From contig DAOWKG010000268.1 in the NCBI GenBank assembly GCA_030639985.1, forward strand, positions 1 to 7,020: DNA of 7,020 bases, given 5' to 3'. Source of the stretch: Desulfuromonadaceae bacterium (GTDB taxonomy: Bacteria; Desulfobacterota; Desulfuromonadia; Desulfuromonadales; Geopsychrobacteraceae). Below, piece by piece: positions 1 through 6,735 of this stretch; position 1 is the first letter of the stretch, and every line of letters starts with the position of its first letter. The notes under the pieces are model-generated. The model saw only the letters and a program-made list of their open reading frames with translations, did not search any database and was not told the DNA's origin. Position numbers and translations under genes: made by a program.

Positions 1-1
1 A

Positions 2-1288
2 ACTCAAGTTTCTGTTCCTTCCAGTACCATCCTCACCGAACGTCGGGAGCTACGCCGGTTAGCTAAACAAGCTCCTACACTCGCATCACGATCTGACCGC
101 TATGATATAGCAGTTTCAACCCCCTCAGCTGGAATGACACTGGAAACCAAAGGACAAACTGCGCCGATTAGAGGCCAATCCGGATGGCGAAGCTGGTATT
201 CTGATGACCAGTTGCACCTGCTGGGATGGGCAGCACCAAACGGAAATATCCTCCGTTATGGGGTTGAAGTAGAAATGATGGCACTACTCAGTCGTTTACT
301 GGGCAACCTGCCACAACCAACTGACAGCAATGAAAGCTATGCGTTACTAGATGGCAATGGCGACATCTTCCACCAAATCGGCAGTTTCGAAGTATTGCCA
401 CAAAGTTCACCCCTCGCACTGGTAACCATTGCCAGTCTGCCCCATTGGCAGGTCGGTGCATATAGCGACCAAAGAGTTGGCAATTCAAGCAGTACCATTA
501 TGCTGATTGGGACATTGCTGATTGGGACGTTTATCATTGCCATCTTACTCGGTGGTTCGCTGCTCCTTTGGCAAGCGTATCGAAATCACCGGGACGCCGC
601 CCAAAAAACCTCCTTTGTTTCCAATGTCTCGCACGAACTGAAGACCCCACTTACAACCATCAGGATGTACGCTGAATTGCTGGGTGAAGGAAAAATCAAG
701 GATGAACAAAAACAACACCGTTACCTGCAAACGATCATCAGAGAAAGCCAACGCTTAAGCAGATTGGTCAGCAATGTCCTTGATTTCAGCCGTTTAGAAC
801 AAGGTCGACGCAATTATCACCAAAGTAAGCTTAACCTTAATTTATTCCTGCAAGAACTGACGGAACAACTCCAACCACGTCTTGACGAAGTCGACCTGAC
901 GCTCGAAATGAACCTGCCTGATGCACCCATTGAGCTAGATAGTGACCGTGATGCTCTGGAACAGATCATCCTCAATTTATTTGATAATGGGATTAAATAT
1001 GGCTGCAGCGGAAAAAAACTACAACTTGAACTGGAACGCCACCAAAACAATATTCTGTTGCGTATACGGGATTGGGGGCCGGGGATCGCGAACGATCAGC
1101 ACCACAAAATTTTCGCCAAATTTTACCGGATTGACAATTCACTCACCACCCGCCAGCAGGGTTCTGGATTGGGCTTAAGTATTGCCCGCCAGCTAGCGGA
1201 AGGGCTGGGCGGCACCCTCACTCATTGTCCCGTTAGCGGTAACGGTTGTTGCTTTGAACTATGTTTACCAGCAGCAGGGAGAAAATAG
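2..1288 (+). CDS. Sensor histidine kinase, membrane-bound, PhoR-like (5' end missing)
   Basis: This is the kinase half of a two-component system: it autophosphorylates on His and passes the phosphate to the regulator encoded next. The reading frame is open from base 2, so the true start lies outside the window; the ATG at 134 is internal. Numbering from the first codon in the window gives 428 residues. Residues 1 to about 160 look like an extracytoplasmic sensor domain (the stretch ending SLPHWQVGAY resembles the end of Cache/PAS-like sensor domains). A hydrophobic segment lies at about 164-191, the HisKA H-box SHELKTPL has its phospho-His at 211, the N-box (NLFDNGIKYG) lies near 325-334, G1 (DWGPGI) at 357-362 and G2 (GSGLGLSI) at 387-394. 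There is no room for a HAMP domain: only about 20 residues separate the membrane segment from the H-box. The stop codon directly abuts the regulator's ATG. The kinase assignment is secure; the stimulus is unknown. Confidence 0.95.
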   Translation, partial: TQVSVPSSTILTERRELRRLAKQAPTLASRSDRYDIAVSTPSAGMTLETKGQTAPIRGQSGWRSWYSDDQLHLLGWAAPNGNILRYGVEVEMMALLSRLLGNLPQPTDSNESYALLDGNGDIFHQIGSFEVLPQSSPLALVTIASLPHWQVGAYSDQRVGNSSSTIMLIGTLLIGTFIIAILLGGSLLLWQAYRNHRDAAQKTSFVSNVSHELKTPLTTIRMYAELLGEGKIKDEQKQHRYLQTIIRESQRLSRLVSNVLDFSRLEQGRRNYHQSKLNLNLFLQELTEQLQPRLDEVDLTLEMNLPDAPIELDSDRDALEQIILNLFDNGIKYGCSGKKLQLELERHQNNILLRIRDWGPGIANDQHHKIFAKFYRIDNSLTTRQQGSGLGLSIARQLAEGLGGTLTHCPVSGNGCCFELCLPAAGRK

Positions 1289-1990
1289 ATGATCGAGACA
1301 ACTATTCTAGTAGCCGAAGATGATAGTGAATTGCGATTAGGATTAATCGACTTGCTGGAAATCGAAGGCTACCGGGTAATTCCATGTGCTGATGGCGCAT
1401 TGGCACTCCAAGCATATCAACAAGAAAAACCCGATCTCATGCTCTTAGATGTGATGATGCCAGAACTAAGCGGATACGATCTGTGTCGGGAAATCCGTAA
1501 ACACGATAACTACACCCCGATCATCCTGCTGACCGCCAAAGGGGAGGAAATTGACAAGGTGGTCGGGCTGGAACTGGGAGCTGATGACTACGTCACTAAA
1601 CCATTCGGATTACATGAATTGCGCGCCCGGATTACCGCAGTTTTACGCCGCAGCCAGAAGAACGGAGTTCCTCTCAAGCCAACAGTCCCCGACCAGTTTT
1701 CCCTCGGTTCGATTGTGGTTGATCGGAAGAACTACCGGTTAGAACGGGATGGTCAGCACATCCGCCTGACGCCACGAGAATTAAAGCTACTGGAAGCATT
1801 TTTCTGTCGTCCCAATCAAGTCATTGATCGCAATGAATTACTGAACACGGCGTGGGGAATCGATTATTTTGGCACCACCCGTACCCTCGATCAACATATT
1901 GCCCAGCTCCGCAAAAAAATTGAATCCGACCCAGCTAATCCAAAAATCATCCTAACCGTCCACGGAATCGGGTACCGTTTGGGAGAGTGA
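1289..1990 (+). CDS. OmpR/PhoB-family response regulator
   Basis: A 233-aa DNA-binding response regulator, the expected cytoplasmic partner of the upstream kinase. The receiver domain (about 4-118) has all key residues: acidic pair D11/D12, phospho-acceptor D54 in LLDVMMP, T82 and K104 in TKPF. The C-terminal winged-helix domain (about 138-232) carries the usual signatures LTPRELKLLE, the recognition-helix region RTLDQHIAQLRKKIE and the end motif VHGIGYRL. Length is typical for the family. The ATG at 1289 immediately follows the kinase stop, with a GGGAG ribosome binding site at 1277-1281 seven bases upstream, so the two genes are cotranscribed and probably translationally coupled. Target genes cannot be read from the sequence. 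The neighbouring transporter is convergent, so regulation of it would be only a guess. Confidence 0.96.
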   Translation: MIETTILVAEDDSELRLGLIDLLEIEGYRVIPCADGALALQAYQQEKPDLMLLDVMMPELSGYDLCREIRKHDNYTPIILLTAKGEEIDKVVGLELGADDYVTKPFGLHELRARITAVLRRSQKNGVPLKPTVPDQFSLGSIVVDRKNYRLERDGQHIRLTPRELKLLEAFFCRPNQVIDRNELLNTAWGIDYFGTTRTLDQHIAQLRKKIESDPANPKIILTVHGIGYRLGE

Positions 1991-2002
1991 CTGTGCTAGC
2001 GG

Positions 2003-2030
2003 GGTCAAATCTGCCGTTGACCTTTATTAG
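2003..2030 (+). terminator. Weak intrinsic terminator candidate after the response regulator
   Basis: Thirteen bases after the regulator stop, GGTCAA (2003-2008) and TTGACC (2017-2022) form a perfect 6-bp stem with an 8-base loop, extendable by one G-T pair, followed by TTTATT. The stem is short and the T-tract interrupted, so termination would be weak. A competing inverted repeat, AATCTGC (2008-2014) with GCAGATT (2039-2045), overlaps it. The location in the convergent gap between the regulator and the permease gene supports a terminator role. Confidence 0.35.
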
Positions 2031-2087
2031 CATTAACAGCAGATTCGCCATAATCACCAATTACTTTCTCAAAACAGCTAATTTTAG

Positions 2088-2972
2088 TTACGATAAAGGT
2101 TGGCGCAGGTGCAATTCTAACCGTCCTGCCAACCATGAGCAGCCATAAGTTAATATAAAATAGAGGGCGGTTATGGTGATCCAGATTTCGAAAGTGAGAT
2201 AGGTAGCCGCCATCAACTCCATCCCTTGAAAGGTTAGTTCCTGGATTGAGATAACCGAAACAATTGCCGAATCCTTGATGGTTGAAATTGCTTGCCCCGC
2301 CAAAGGTGGAATCATGCGCTGAAATGCTTGTGGTAACACCACATGCTGTAAAACTTGCCAACGCTTCATCCCCAGTGCCTGCGCCGCTTGCCATTGAGCA
2401 GTTTCCACCCCATTGATTCCGGCTCGAACAATTTCACCAATATAGGCTCCCTCGAACAGTGCTAACGTAATAACAGCAGCGATGAAAGCTTCAAGTTGAT
2501 CTGGTGATACCAGCAATAATTGTGCTAGCTGCTGTAACCACATCGGTGCAGTTGCCAATTGCTCGGTAATGTTGAGAAGTGGAAGAATTTGATCGCTGAT
2601 AAAAAAATAGAAAATAAAGACCAGTACTAATGGGGGTAGATTACGCAATAACGTCACATAGGTACTACCCAACAAGCGATTGAACAGGTGCAAACTGGTT
2701 CGCAGCAGTCCCGCTAGTAGACCTATGGGGAGGGCTAGAATCAGACTCCAAAAACTGAGTTTGATTGTCGTCATTAGACCTAACAACAACAGGTTTGGCA
2801 CCCAACCGCTAGCGGCATCGTGCCGGACCAGATATTGCGGTATAACCTGCCAATGCCATTGGTATTGCAGACCAATATTGATTTTATAACCAAAATAGGC
2901 AACCGCTACTAACAATAGTAACAACAGCGCTGTATCGAGTTGTCCCCAGCGGGATTGGCGATGTGGTAACAA
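2088..2972 (-). CDS. ABC transporter permease, polar amino-acid (HisM/GlnP) family
   Basis: Integral inner-membrane subunit of an amino-acid type ABC importer, 294 aa. Hydrophobic segments lie at about residues 13-30, 62-90, 113-130, 160-175, 225-245 and 260-284. The cytoplasmic EAA loop that docks the ATPase is clear: residues 179-215, with the pattern AAQALGMKRWQVLQHVVLPQA. IPPLAGQAISTIKDSA and the TFEIW segment near the C terminus are also typical of this family. The start is TTG at 2972: an in-frame stop lies two codons upstream, no earlier start exists, and GGAG (2981-2984) sits eight bases before the TTG. It is homologous along its length to the other permease in the cluster, including the N-terminal SRWG/SRYG and the QWHWQVIPQYL/QWQWQRVPRYL stretch. 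It is the last gene of the cluster, 288 bases after the binding-protein gene, and that gap is occupied by a structured repeat. Substrate is unknown. Confidence 0.94.
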   Translation of the reverse strand: MLPHRQSRWGQLDTALLLLLLVAVAYFGYKINIGLQYQWHWQVIPQYLVRHDAASGWVPNLLLLGLMTTIKLSFWSLILALPIGLLAGLLRTSLHLFNRLLGSTYVTLLRNLPPLVLVFIFYFFISDQILPLLNITEQLATAPMWLQQLAQLLLVSPDQLEAFIAAVITLALFEGAYIGEIVRAGINGVETAQWQAAQALGMKRWQVLQHVVLPQAFQRMIPPLAGQAISTIKDSAIVSVISIQELTFQGMELMAATYLTFEIWITITALYFILTYGCSWLAGRLELHLRQPLS

Positions 2973-2980
2973 AAGTTAAA

Positions 2981-2984
2981 CTCC
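2981..2984 (-). promoter_or_regulatory. Ribosome binding site deciding a TTG start
   Basis: On the minus strand GGAG is followed by eight bases and then TTG (2972). Because the frame is closed by TAA at 2976-2978, this site is what fixes TTG as the most probable start of the second permease. Confidence 0.6.
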
Positions 2985-3020
2985 AAACGTTACGTGTTCT
3001 TCAACAACAGTAACAACTTC

Positions 3021-3240
3021 AAGGTCGCGGGGTTGCGCCCCCGCTCGGCACCTTACTCTTTTGTTGTGCCACAAAAGAGTAAGCAGAAAAAGGCACCCGA
3101 CCTCCTTGCCCGTCGCTAGCGGGTTCCCTCCATGAAACAGCCGCTTTGAGGAGGGGCAAAAACTCGCTTCGCTCAAACATTTGCCCATCTTTTTCTCAAA
3201 TCAGCTGTTCCACTCCGGCTGCGTCACACGGGGACGGTAA
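3021..3240. repeat. Structured intergenic repeat inside the transporter operon
   Basis: The gap between the binding-protein gene and the second permease holds no credible gene but is rich in paired structure. It contains a GC hairpin (GCGGGG 3026-3031 with CCCCGC 3039-3044), a perfect 13-bp hairpin at 3052-3083, a direct repeat of GGCACC (3047-3052 and 3092-3097), and GGGCAAA (3154-3160) pairing with TTTGCCC (3180-3186). From memory, very similar text, including the translated fragment KCLSEASF, recurs between genes in many proteobacterial genomes, where it is often miscalled as a small protein. I therefore read this as a dispersed intergenic repeat. The boundaries given are approximate, chosen by the outermost recognisable motifs. 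A database search was not possible here. Confidence 0.6.
3052..3083. repeat. Perfect 13-bp hairpin in the intergenic repeat
   Basis: CTTACTCTTTTGT (3052-3064) and ACAAAAGAGTAAG (3071-3083) are exact reverse complements around a 6-base loop. In the transporter transcript (minus strand) this would be a stable stem. No T-run follows it, so it does not look like a classical intrinsic terminator; it could protect upstream mRNA from 3' decay or attenuate transcription. Confidence 0.75.
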
Positions 3241-3260
3241 TTCGCAAACAAAACCACCCC

Positions 3261-4085
3261 CTACTGAACCTGATTTTTCCATTTTTGAGTAGTAAACCAA
3301 TAATCGTAGCGCTCCTGCAGCCAACCATCACTGTTTTTCACCCGAATCCAGTTATTCAAGAAATTGAGAAAATCGACATCTCCTTTGCGGATAGCGAATC
3401 CGATTGGTTCTTTAGTGAAGGTTTTACCGGCTAACGGTAAATAAAGTTTGGGGCCATATTTCAGGGTTCTATATTCGGGAAATGGTTGCGACGCTACCAT
3501 TGCTGCGGCACGATTATTAAGAACTTCCTGTATTGCTTGTCCTTCATCATCAAACAACCGCAAGGTAGCGTTGGGCAAATACTTCTTTGCTGCTACCGCT
3601 GCAGTTGTTCCGATTCGTGCAACAATTGTCGTATCACTATTATTGAAAGCCTCAAGATTGTCTTTTCCTGCTGCAAGCTTGCTGTTTGCAACTATTGACA
3701 TGCCCGAAAATTCGTATGGATCACTAAAATTGACCTTGAGGTTTCGAGCTGGAGTAATCCCCATTCCACCGATAATAATATCAAACTTACCGGTCAGCAG
3801 CGCCGGAATGATCCCCGACCATTTGGTCGGAATAAATACCGCTTCGACCCCCATATCCTTTGCCAGCTGCTTTGCGACCTCAATTTCGTAGCCAATATAT
3901 CCACCGGTTTTATCTTTCATTGCCCAGGGGACAAAGGTTGAAAATCCGATTCGCAACTTATTTTTTTCAATAACTTGTTCAATGGTCCCAGCCTGCACTA
4001 GATCAAGGCGCAAATTTTTTGCCCATAATGGGGTAACTACAACGGTTAAGAGGAACAATAGAGCCAAAACGATCCGTATTTTCAT
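3261..4085 (-). CDS. Periplasmic amino-acid-type solute-binding protein (SBP_bac_3)
   Basis: A 274-aa soluble receptor of a polar amino-acid ABC importer; it captures ligand in the periplasm and delivers it to the permeases. A signal peptide is evident: basic MKIR, a hydrophobic core at 5-20, and a probable cleavage after PLWA at residue 22. The mature part has family landmarks: KLRIGFSTFVPWAM (43-56), GYIGYEIEVAKQLAKDMGV (62-80), DIIIGGMGITPARNLKVNFS (102-121) with R114 at the position of the carboxylate-binding Arg, and DGWLQERYDYWF near the end. Unusually, the segment that in relatives reads like GxADAMVxD is NRAAAMVAS (191-199), so the Asp that normally holds the alpha-amino group is Ser199 by my alignment. 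The ATG at 4085 has AGGAGA (4091-4096) five bases upstream. The gene follows the first permease by 18 bases and is clearly in the same operon. Ligand unknown; it may not be a standard alpha-amino acid. Confidence 0.94.
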   Translation of the reverse strand: MKIRIVLALLFLLTVVVTPLWAKNLRLDLVQAGTIEQVIEKNKLRIGFSTFVPWAMKDKTGGYIGYEIEVAKQLAKDMGVEAVFIPTKWSGIIPALLTGKFDIIIGGMGITPARNLKVNFSDPYEFSGMSIVANSKLAAGKDNLEAFNNSDTTIVARIGTTAAVAAKKYLPNATLRLFDDEGQAIQEVLNNRAAAMVASQPFPEYRTLKYGPKLYLPLAGKTFTKEPIGFAIRKGDVDFLNFLNNWIRVKNSDGWLQERYDYWFTTQKWKNQVQ

Positions 4086-4103
4086 GATGTTCTCCTGTTT
4101 AGC

Positions 4104-4901
4104 TTAGGCTGAAAGACGATACTCCAAATATTTTACCAAAATTGACAAGATTGTGGTTACCGCCAGATAAATTGCCGCAATCACAAACCAGATCTCGAAC
4201 GATAAAAAAGTTTCCGCAATGATCTGCTGCCCCTGCATGGTTAAATCATAAATTGCGATGGTAGAAACCAATGCCGAGTCTTTAACCAGTGAAATTCCCT
4301 GACTGGTCAACGGTGGGATCATTTGCCGTAACGCTTGCGGCAAAATAATGTTGCGGTAACTTTGCCCTCTTGACATCCCCAGCGCCGCAGCTGCATCCCA
4401 TTGACCGGCAGGGATTGCCAGAATTCCGGCACGAATAATTTCAGAAGCATATGCGCCTTCGAACAGGCTAAGTGCCAATATCGCAGCGGCGAACCTGCCA
4501 AGGTCAAAGATCGGAGCAAAAACAAAATAAATAATGAAGATTTGGATCAGAAGTGGAGTGTTTCGAATAAGTTCCAGATAAATCCAGGCGATTCCACGAG
4601 ACATGGGGCTGGATGACAAGCGCATCAATGCTGAAATCAGGCCAATGGTCAGGGAAAGAATCAGGCTGATGAAGGTAATTTCCAGCGTCAGCCAAAGTCC
4701 TTGCAATAATGGTCCGAACTGCCAACCGTCAGCAGAACTTTTAATCAGATAACGAGGCACCCGCTGCCACTGCCAGTTATAACCAAGATTCTCAGCCCCT
4801 TGCATCAACCCCAGATAACACCCTGTGAGTAACAACAAAAAGGCACCGATCTGAAGTGTATTTGTAAGGCTGATTTTGGCTAAACCGTAGCGTGAAAAAA
4901 T
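4104..4901 (-). CDS. ABC transporter permease, polar amino-acid family, apparent ATT start
   Basis: Inner-membrane permease subunit of the same importer. The EAA loop is intact (WDAAAALGMSRGQSYRNIIL then PQALRQMIPP), as are the ISLVKDSALVST segment and FEIW near the C terminus. The N-terminus is the open question. The first conventional start codon is TTG at 4838 (244 aa), but that would begin in the middle of the first hydrophobic helix and has no good ribosome binding site. The frame is open further upstream to a TGA, without any ATG, GTG or TTG. The residues encoded there (FSRYGLAKISL, then a hydrophobic run) match the N-terminal region of the sister permease (SRWG, then a hydrophobic run). 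GGGAG at 4911-4915 lies nine bases before an ATT codon at 4901, giving 265 aa. I therefore use ATT as the start, with moderate confidence; a sequence error at this codon is an alternative. Family assignment is secure. Confidence 0.85.
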   Translation of the reverse strand: MFSRYGLAKISLTNTLQIGAFLLLLTGCYLGLMQGAENLGYNWQWQRVPRYLIKSSADGWQFGPLLQGLWLTLEITFISLILSLTIGLISALMRLSSSPMSRGIAWIYLELIRNTPLLIQIFIIYFVFAPIFDLGRFAAAILALSLFEGAYASEIIRAGILAIPAGQWDAAAALGMSRGQSYRNIILPQALRQMIPPLTSQGISLVKDSALVSTIAIYDLTMQGQQIIAETFLSFEIWFVIAAIYLAVTTILSILVKYLEYRLSA

Positions 4902-4910
4902 GGTTGGGTT

Positions 4911-4915
4911 CTCCC
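4911..4915 (-). promoter_or_regulatory. Ribosome binding site upstream of the ATT codon
   Basis: GGGAG on the minus strand, nine bases before ATT at 4901-4899. It is the only strong Shine-Dalgarno match in the open upstream extension of the first permease frame, and it supports initiation there rather than at TTG 4838. Confidence 0.5.
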
Positions 4916-4957
4916 GGTTAAAGCATGAAATTTGGTTTTTGCTTCAAAAATTGCTGG

Positions 4958-4980
4958 TTGATATCGAGATCAATATATAA
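4958..4980 (-). promoter_or_regulatory. Possible promoter/operator of the transporter operon
   Basis: The 88-base gap between the DUF445 gene and the first permease contains TATATT (4972-4977, minus strand), a five-of-six match to a -10 box. It overlaps a 16-base near-palindrome TTGATATCGAGATCAA (4958-4973) in which seven of eight base pairs match. I could not find a good -35 hexamer at the proper distance. The palindrome could be a repressor or activator site, but this rests on symmetry and position alone. Confidence 0.3.
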
Positions 4981-4989
4981 GCGATGCCA

Positions 4990-6582
4990 CTACATCAGTT
5001 GAAAAGCCAGAATGTTTATAAACCCGATCAAAAACCCGAGTAGAGCACCAAACAGGTTAATGTATTTGAACTGTTCCTTCATTATCCCCATCAGTAAATC
5101 TTCCACCTGCAACAGATCGAGGCTGTTCACTTTTTCCTCAACCATCTGTCTGACATTGAGGGTTTCCACCAACCGGGGAGCTTCTTTTTTCAACATCTCC
5201 TCAATCAATTGACAGCTACTGCTTTCAAGCTCCTGACGCAGATCCCCGGGCAAACGTGCCGATAATAACCCGAGCGGTTTGTGGGAGAGCCATTGGTTAC
5301 TTTGCTCAACCAGGATTGTTTCCAATGCTATCCGTGCCTGAGGTGAGCGGATCGCTTCCAGCAAGGTATCTGCCAACCGCTCCCGACCAAACTCCAAACC
5401 ATTTTCTGGCAATACCCGGTTTAGCAACTCGGCAAAGGGTCGATCTTTGAGGCTATCAACGGCACTTTCGGTCAAAATGAGGGCAGTATCGATAGTTTTA
5501 CGTGACTGGATGGTACCGACAACCTGCCCCTTGATAAACTGCCGCACCCCTTCAATTTTTTCATAAGGCATTTTTTCTACATAACTGGCTAAAGAGCGAT
5601 CCAACATGCCATCGGCACGTTCACGTAATAATTTTGCCAACTGTTGCTGGGTTTTCTCATCTTTGAGCCAGTCAGCGATTTCATCTCCCGCCTTGTCGAG
5701 AAACTCGGGAATCTTATCGTAAATTTTGTTCAGATCCATAAAACCACTGAGAAGCCCTGCCAAGCCGCCAAGGGAATCGAGGAATGAATCGATCGCCTGT
5801 TTCCCTTTTTTCACCATCCGGGCACGAAATGTCGGGTCGTAAAGCATCCCGCCAAATTTTTCTGCCAATGGCGGCATCTCTTTTTCTAACTGGGTTAAGA
5901 GCAATTCGACCAGATCGGCAGGCAACAGCTCACGTAACGGCAAGTCAGTTGCCAACAATTGCCCCGTTTTGCGGTCAACATAATCACCAATCAGCCCGGC
6001 AGTTTCGGGTGATTGAAAAAAAGCACTGTATTTACTATCGAGATGTTCCTGCGCGGCTTGATACTGCTTTGGCGTTAAAAAACTGGCAAGATCACGTTCT
6101 AGCAGTTTATCCGTTTGTTGCTGTAAGTAATCACGGAGCTTTTGTTCAAATTGTTCACCATTGATATAATCAAAGATTAGTTTGACGATTTTCGCCTGAA
6201 ACAAGCCGATTAACTCATGAAAGCGCGGACGAAAATGGCTGGGAATCAAAGATTCCAAAGATCCAAGTTCACGATCAAGAAAAGAGCCAAGCTTATCTGT
6301 CACCGTCAAACGCAGTTCTCGCTGGATTGAATCCTTTGCAAACGCCCGGCCAACATCATCAGCGGTCAATAAATGTTCGCCAACCATCTCCCCCATTCGA
6401 ACTGCCAGTTCACCCCGTTTTGCCGGGATAATCCCCGGTGTCAAAGGCACCCGAATACCGACAATATGCCAGGCACGAAGTGGCCGAAACAGCATCCTGA
6501 TAGCGATATAATTGGTTACATAACCGATTATGCCACCCAGAATCGGCGGGATTATATAGGGGAGATATTGTTGATATTCCAT
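4990..6582 (-). CDS. DUF445 family membrane protein (YheB/YjiN-like), function unknown
   Basis: A 530-aa protein of the DUF445 family, whose biochemical role is not established. The N-terminal membrane segment (about 8-30) contains the family signature PPILGGIIGYVTNYIAIRML, followed by FRPLRAWHIVGIRVPLTPGIIPAKRGELA (31-60). The middle, about 70-500, is highly charged and helix-rich, with repeated blocks of Leu, Glu, Lys and Asp suggesting long amphipathic or coiled helices. A second membrane segment closes the protein (about 507-530, FGALLGFLIGFINILAFQLM). This hairpin-like layout, two terminal membrane anchors and a large soluble insert, is what I know of the family; at 530 aa it is longer than YheB or YjiN as I remember them (roughly 380-430). 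The ATG at 6582 has AGGAA (6593-6597) ten bases upstream. It is transcribed in the same direction as the transporter, 88 bases before it; cotranscription is possible but nothing ties the functions together. Confidence 0.92.
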   Translation of the reverse strand: MEYQQYLPYIIPPILGGIIGYVTNYIAIRMLFRPLRAWHIVGIRVPLTPGIIPAKRGELAVRMGEMVGEHLLTADDVGRAFAKDSIQRELRLTVTDKLGSFLDRELGSLESLIPSHFRPRFHELIGLFQAKIVKLIFDYINGEQFEQKLRDYLQQQTDKLLERDLASFLTPKQYQAAQEHLDSKYSAFFQSPETAGLIGDYVDRKTGQLLATDLPLRELLPADLVELLLTQLEKEMPPLAEKFGGMLYDPTFRARMVKKGKQAIDSFLDSLGGLAGLLSGFMDLNKIYDKIPEFLDKAGDEIADWLKDEKTQQQLAKLLRERADGMLDRSLASYVEKMPYEKIEGVRQFIKGQVVGTIQSRKTIDTALILTESAVDSLKDRPFAELLNRVLPENGLEFGRERLADTLLEAIRSPQARIALETILVEQSNQWLSHKPLGLLSARLPGDLRQELESSSCQLIEEMLKKEAPRLVETLNVRQMVEEKVNSLDLLQVEDLLMGIMKEQFKYINLFGALLGFLIGFINILAFQLM

Positions 6583-6691
6583 TTTTGCTTTATTCCTGTT
6601 CGTTTTTTAGGGCCAACCATTTTAACGGAGAGGCGGAGAGAAAACCATCTATAACAGCTTGTTAGCCACCAAGGCACCAAGAGCGCCAAGA

Positions 6692-6715
6692 AAATCAAAA
6701 CATTGTCTTTGATTT
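6692..6715. repeat. 8-bp hairpin at the centre-left of the element
   Basis: AAATCAAA (6692-6699) and TTTGATTT (6708-6715) are exact reverse complements around the loop ACATTGTC. The hairpin separates the three degenerate inverted 9-base units on its left from the tandem array on its right. Confidence 0.65.
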
Positions 6716-6735
6716 AACCTAGACCAAAGTACTTC

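Noticed and set aside
134..136. ATG at 134 as the start of the histidine kinase
   Set aside because: The frame is open to the left edge for another 44 codons, and a start here would leave the sensor domain without its expected first membrane segment.
2005..2394. 129-codon minus-strand frame overlapping the end of the second permease
   Set aside because: It is out of frame with the permease, whose EAA loop and terminal helices cover the same bases.
2976..3188. Minus-strand 70-codon frame beginning MGKCLSEASF
   Set aside because: It lies wholly inside the hairpin-rich intergenic repeat, has no protein-like domain, and matches a peptide I remember as a recurrent false gene call.
3448..3891. 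147-codon plus-strand frame
   Set aside because: It is antisense to the binding-protein gene, whose signal peptide and family motifs are unmistakable.
4104..4838. TTG at 4838 as the start of the first permease
   Set aside because: It would cut the first membrane helix, lacks a good ribosome binding site, and ignores an upstream extension that matches the sister permease.
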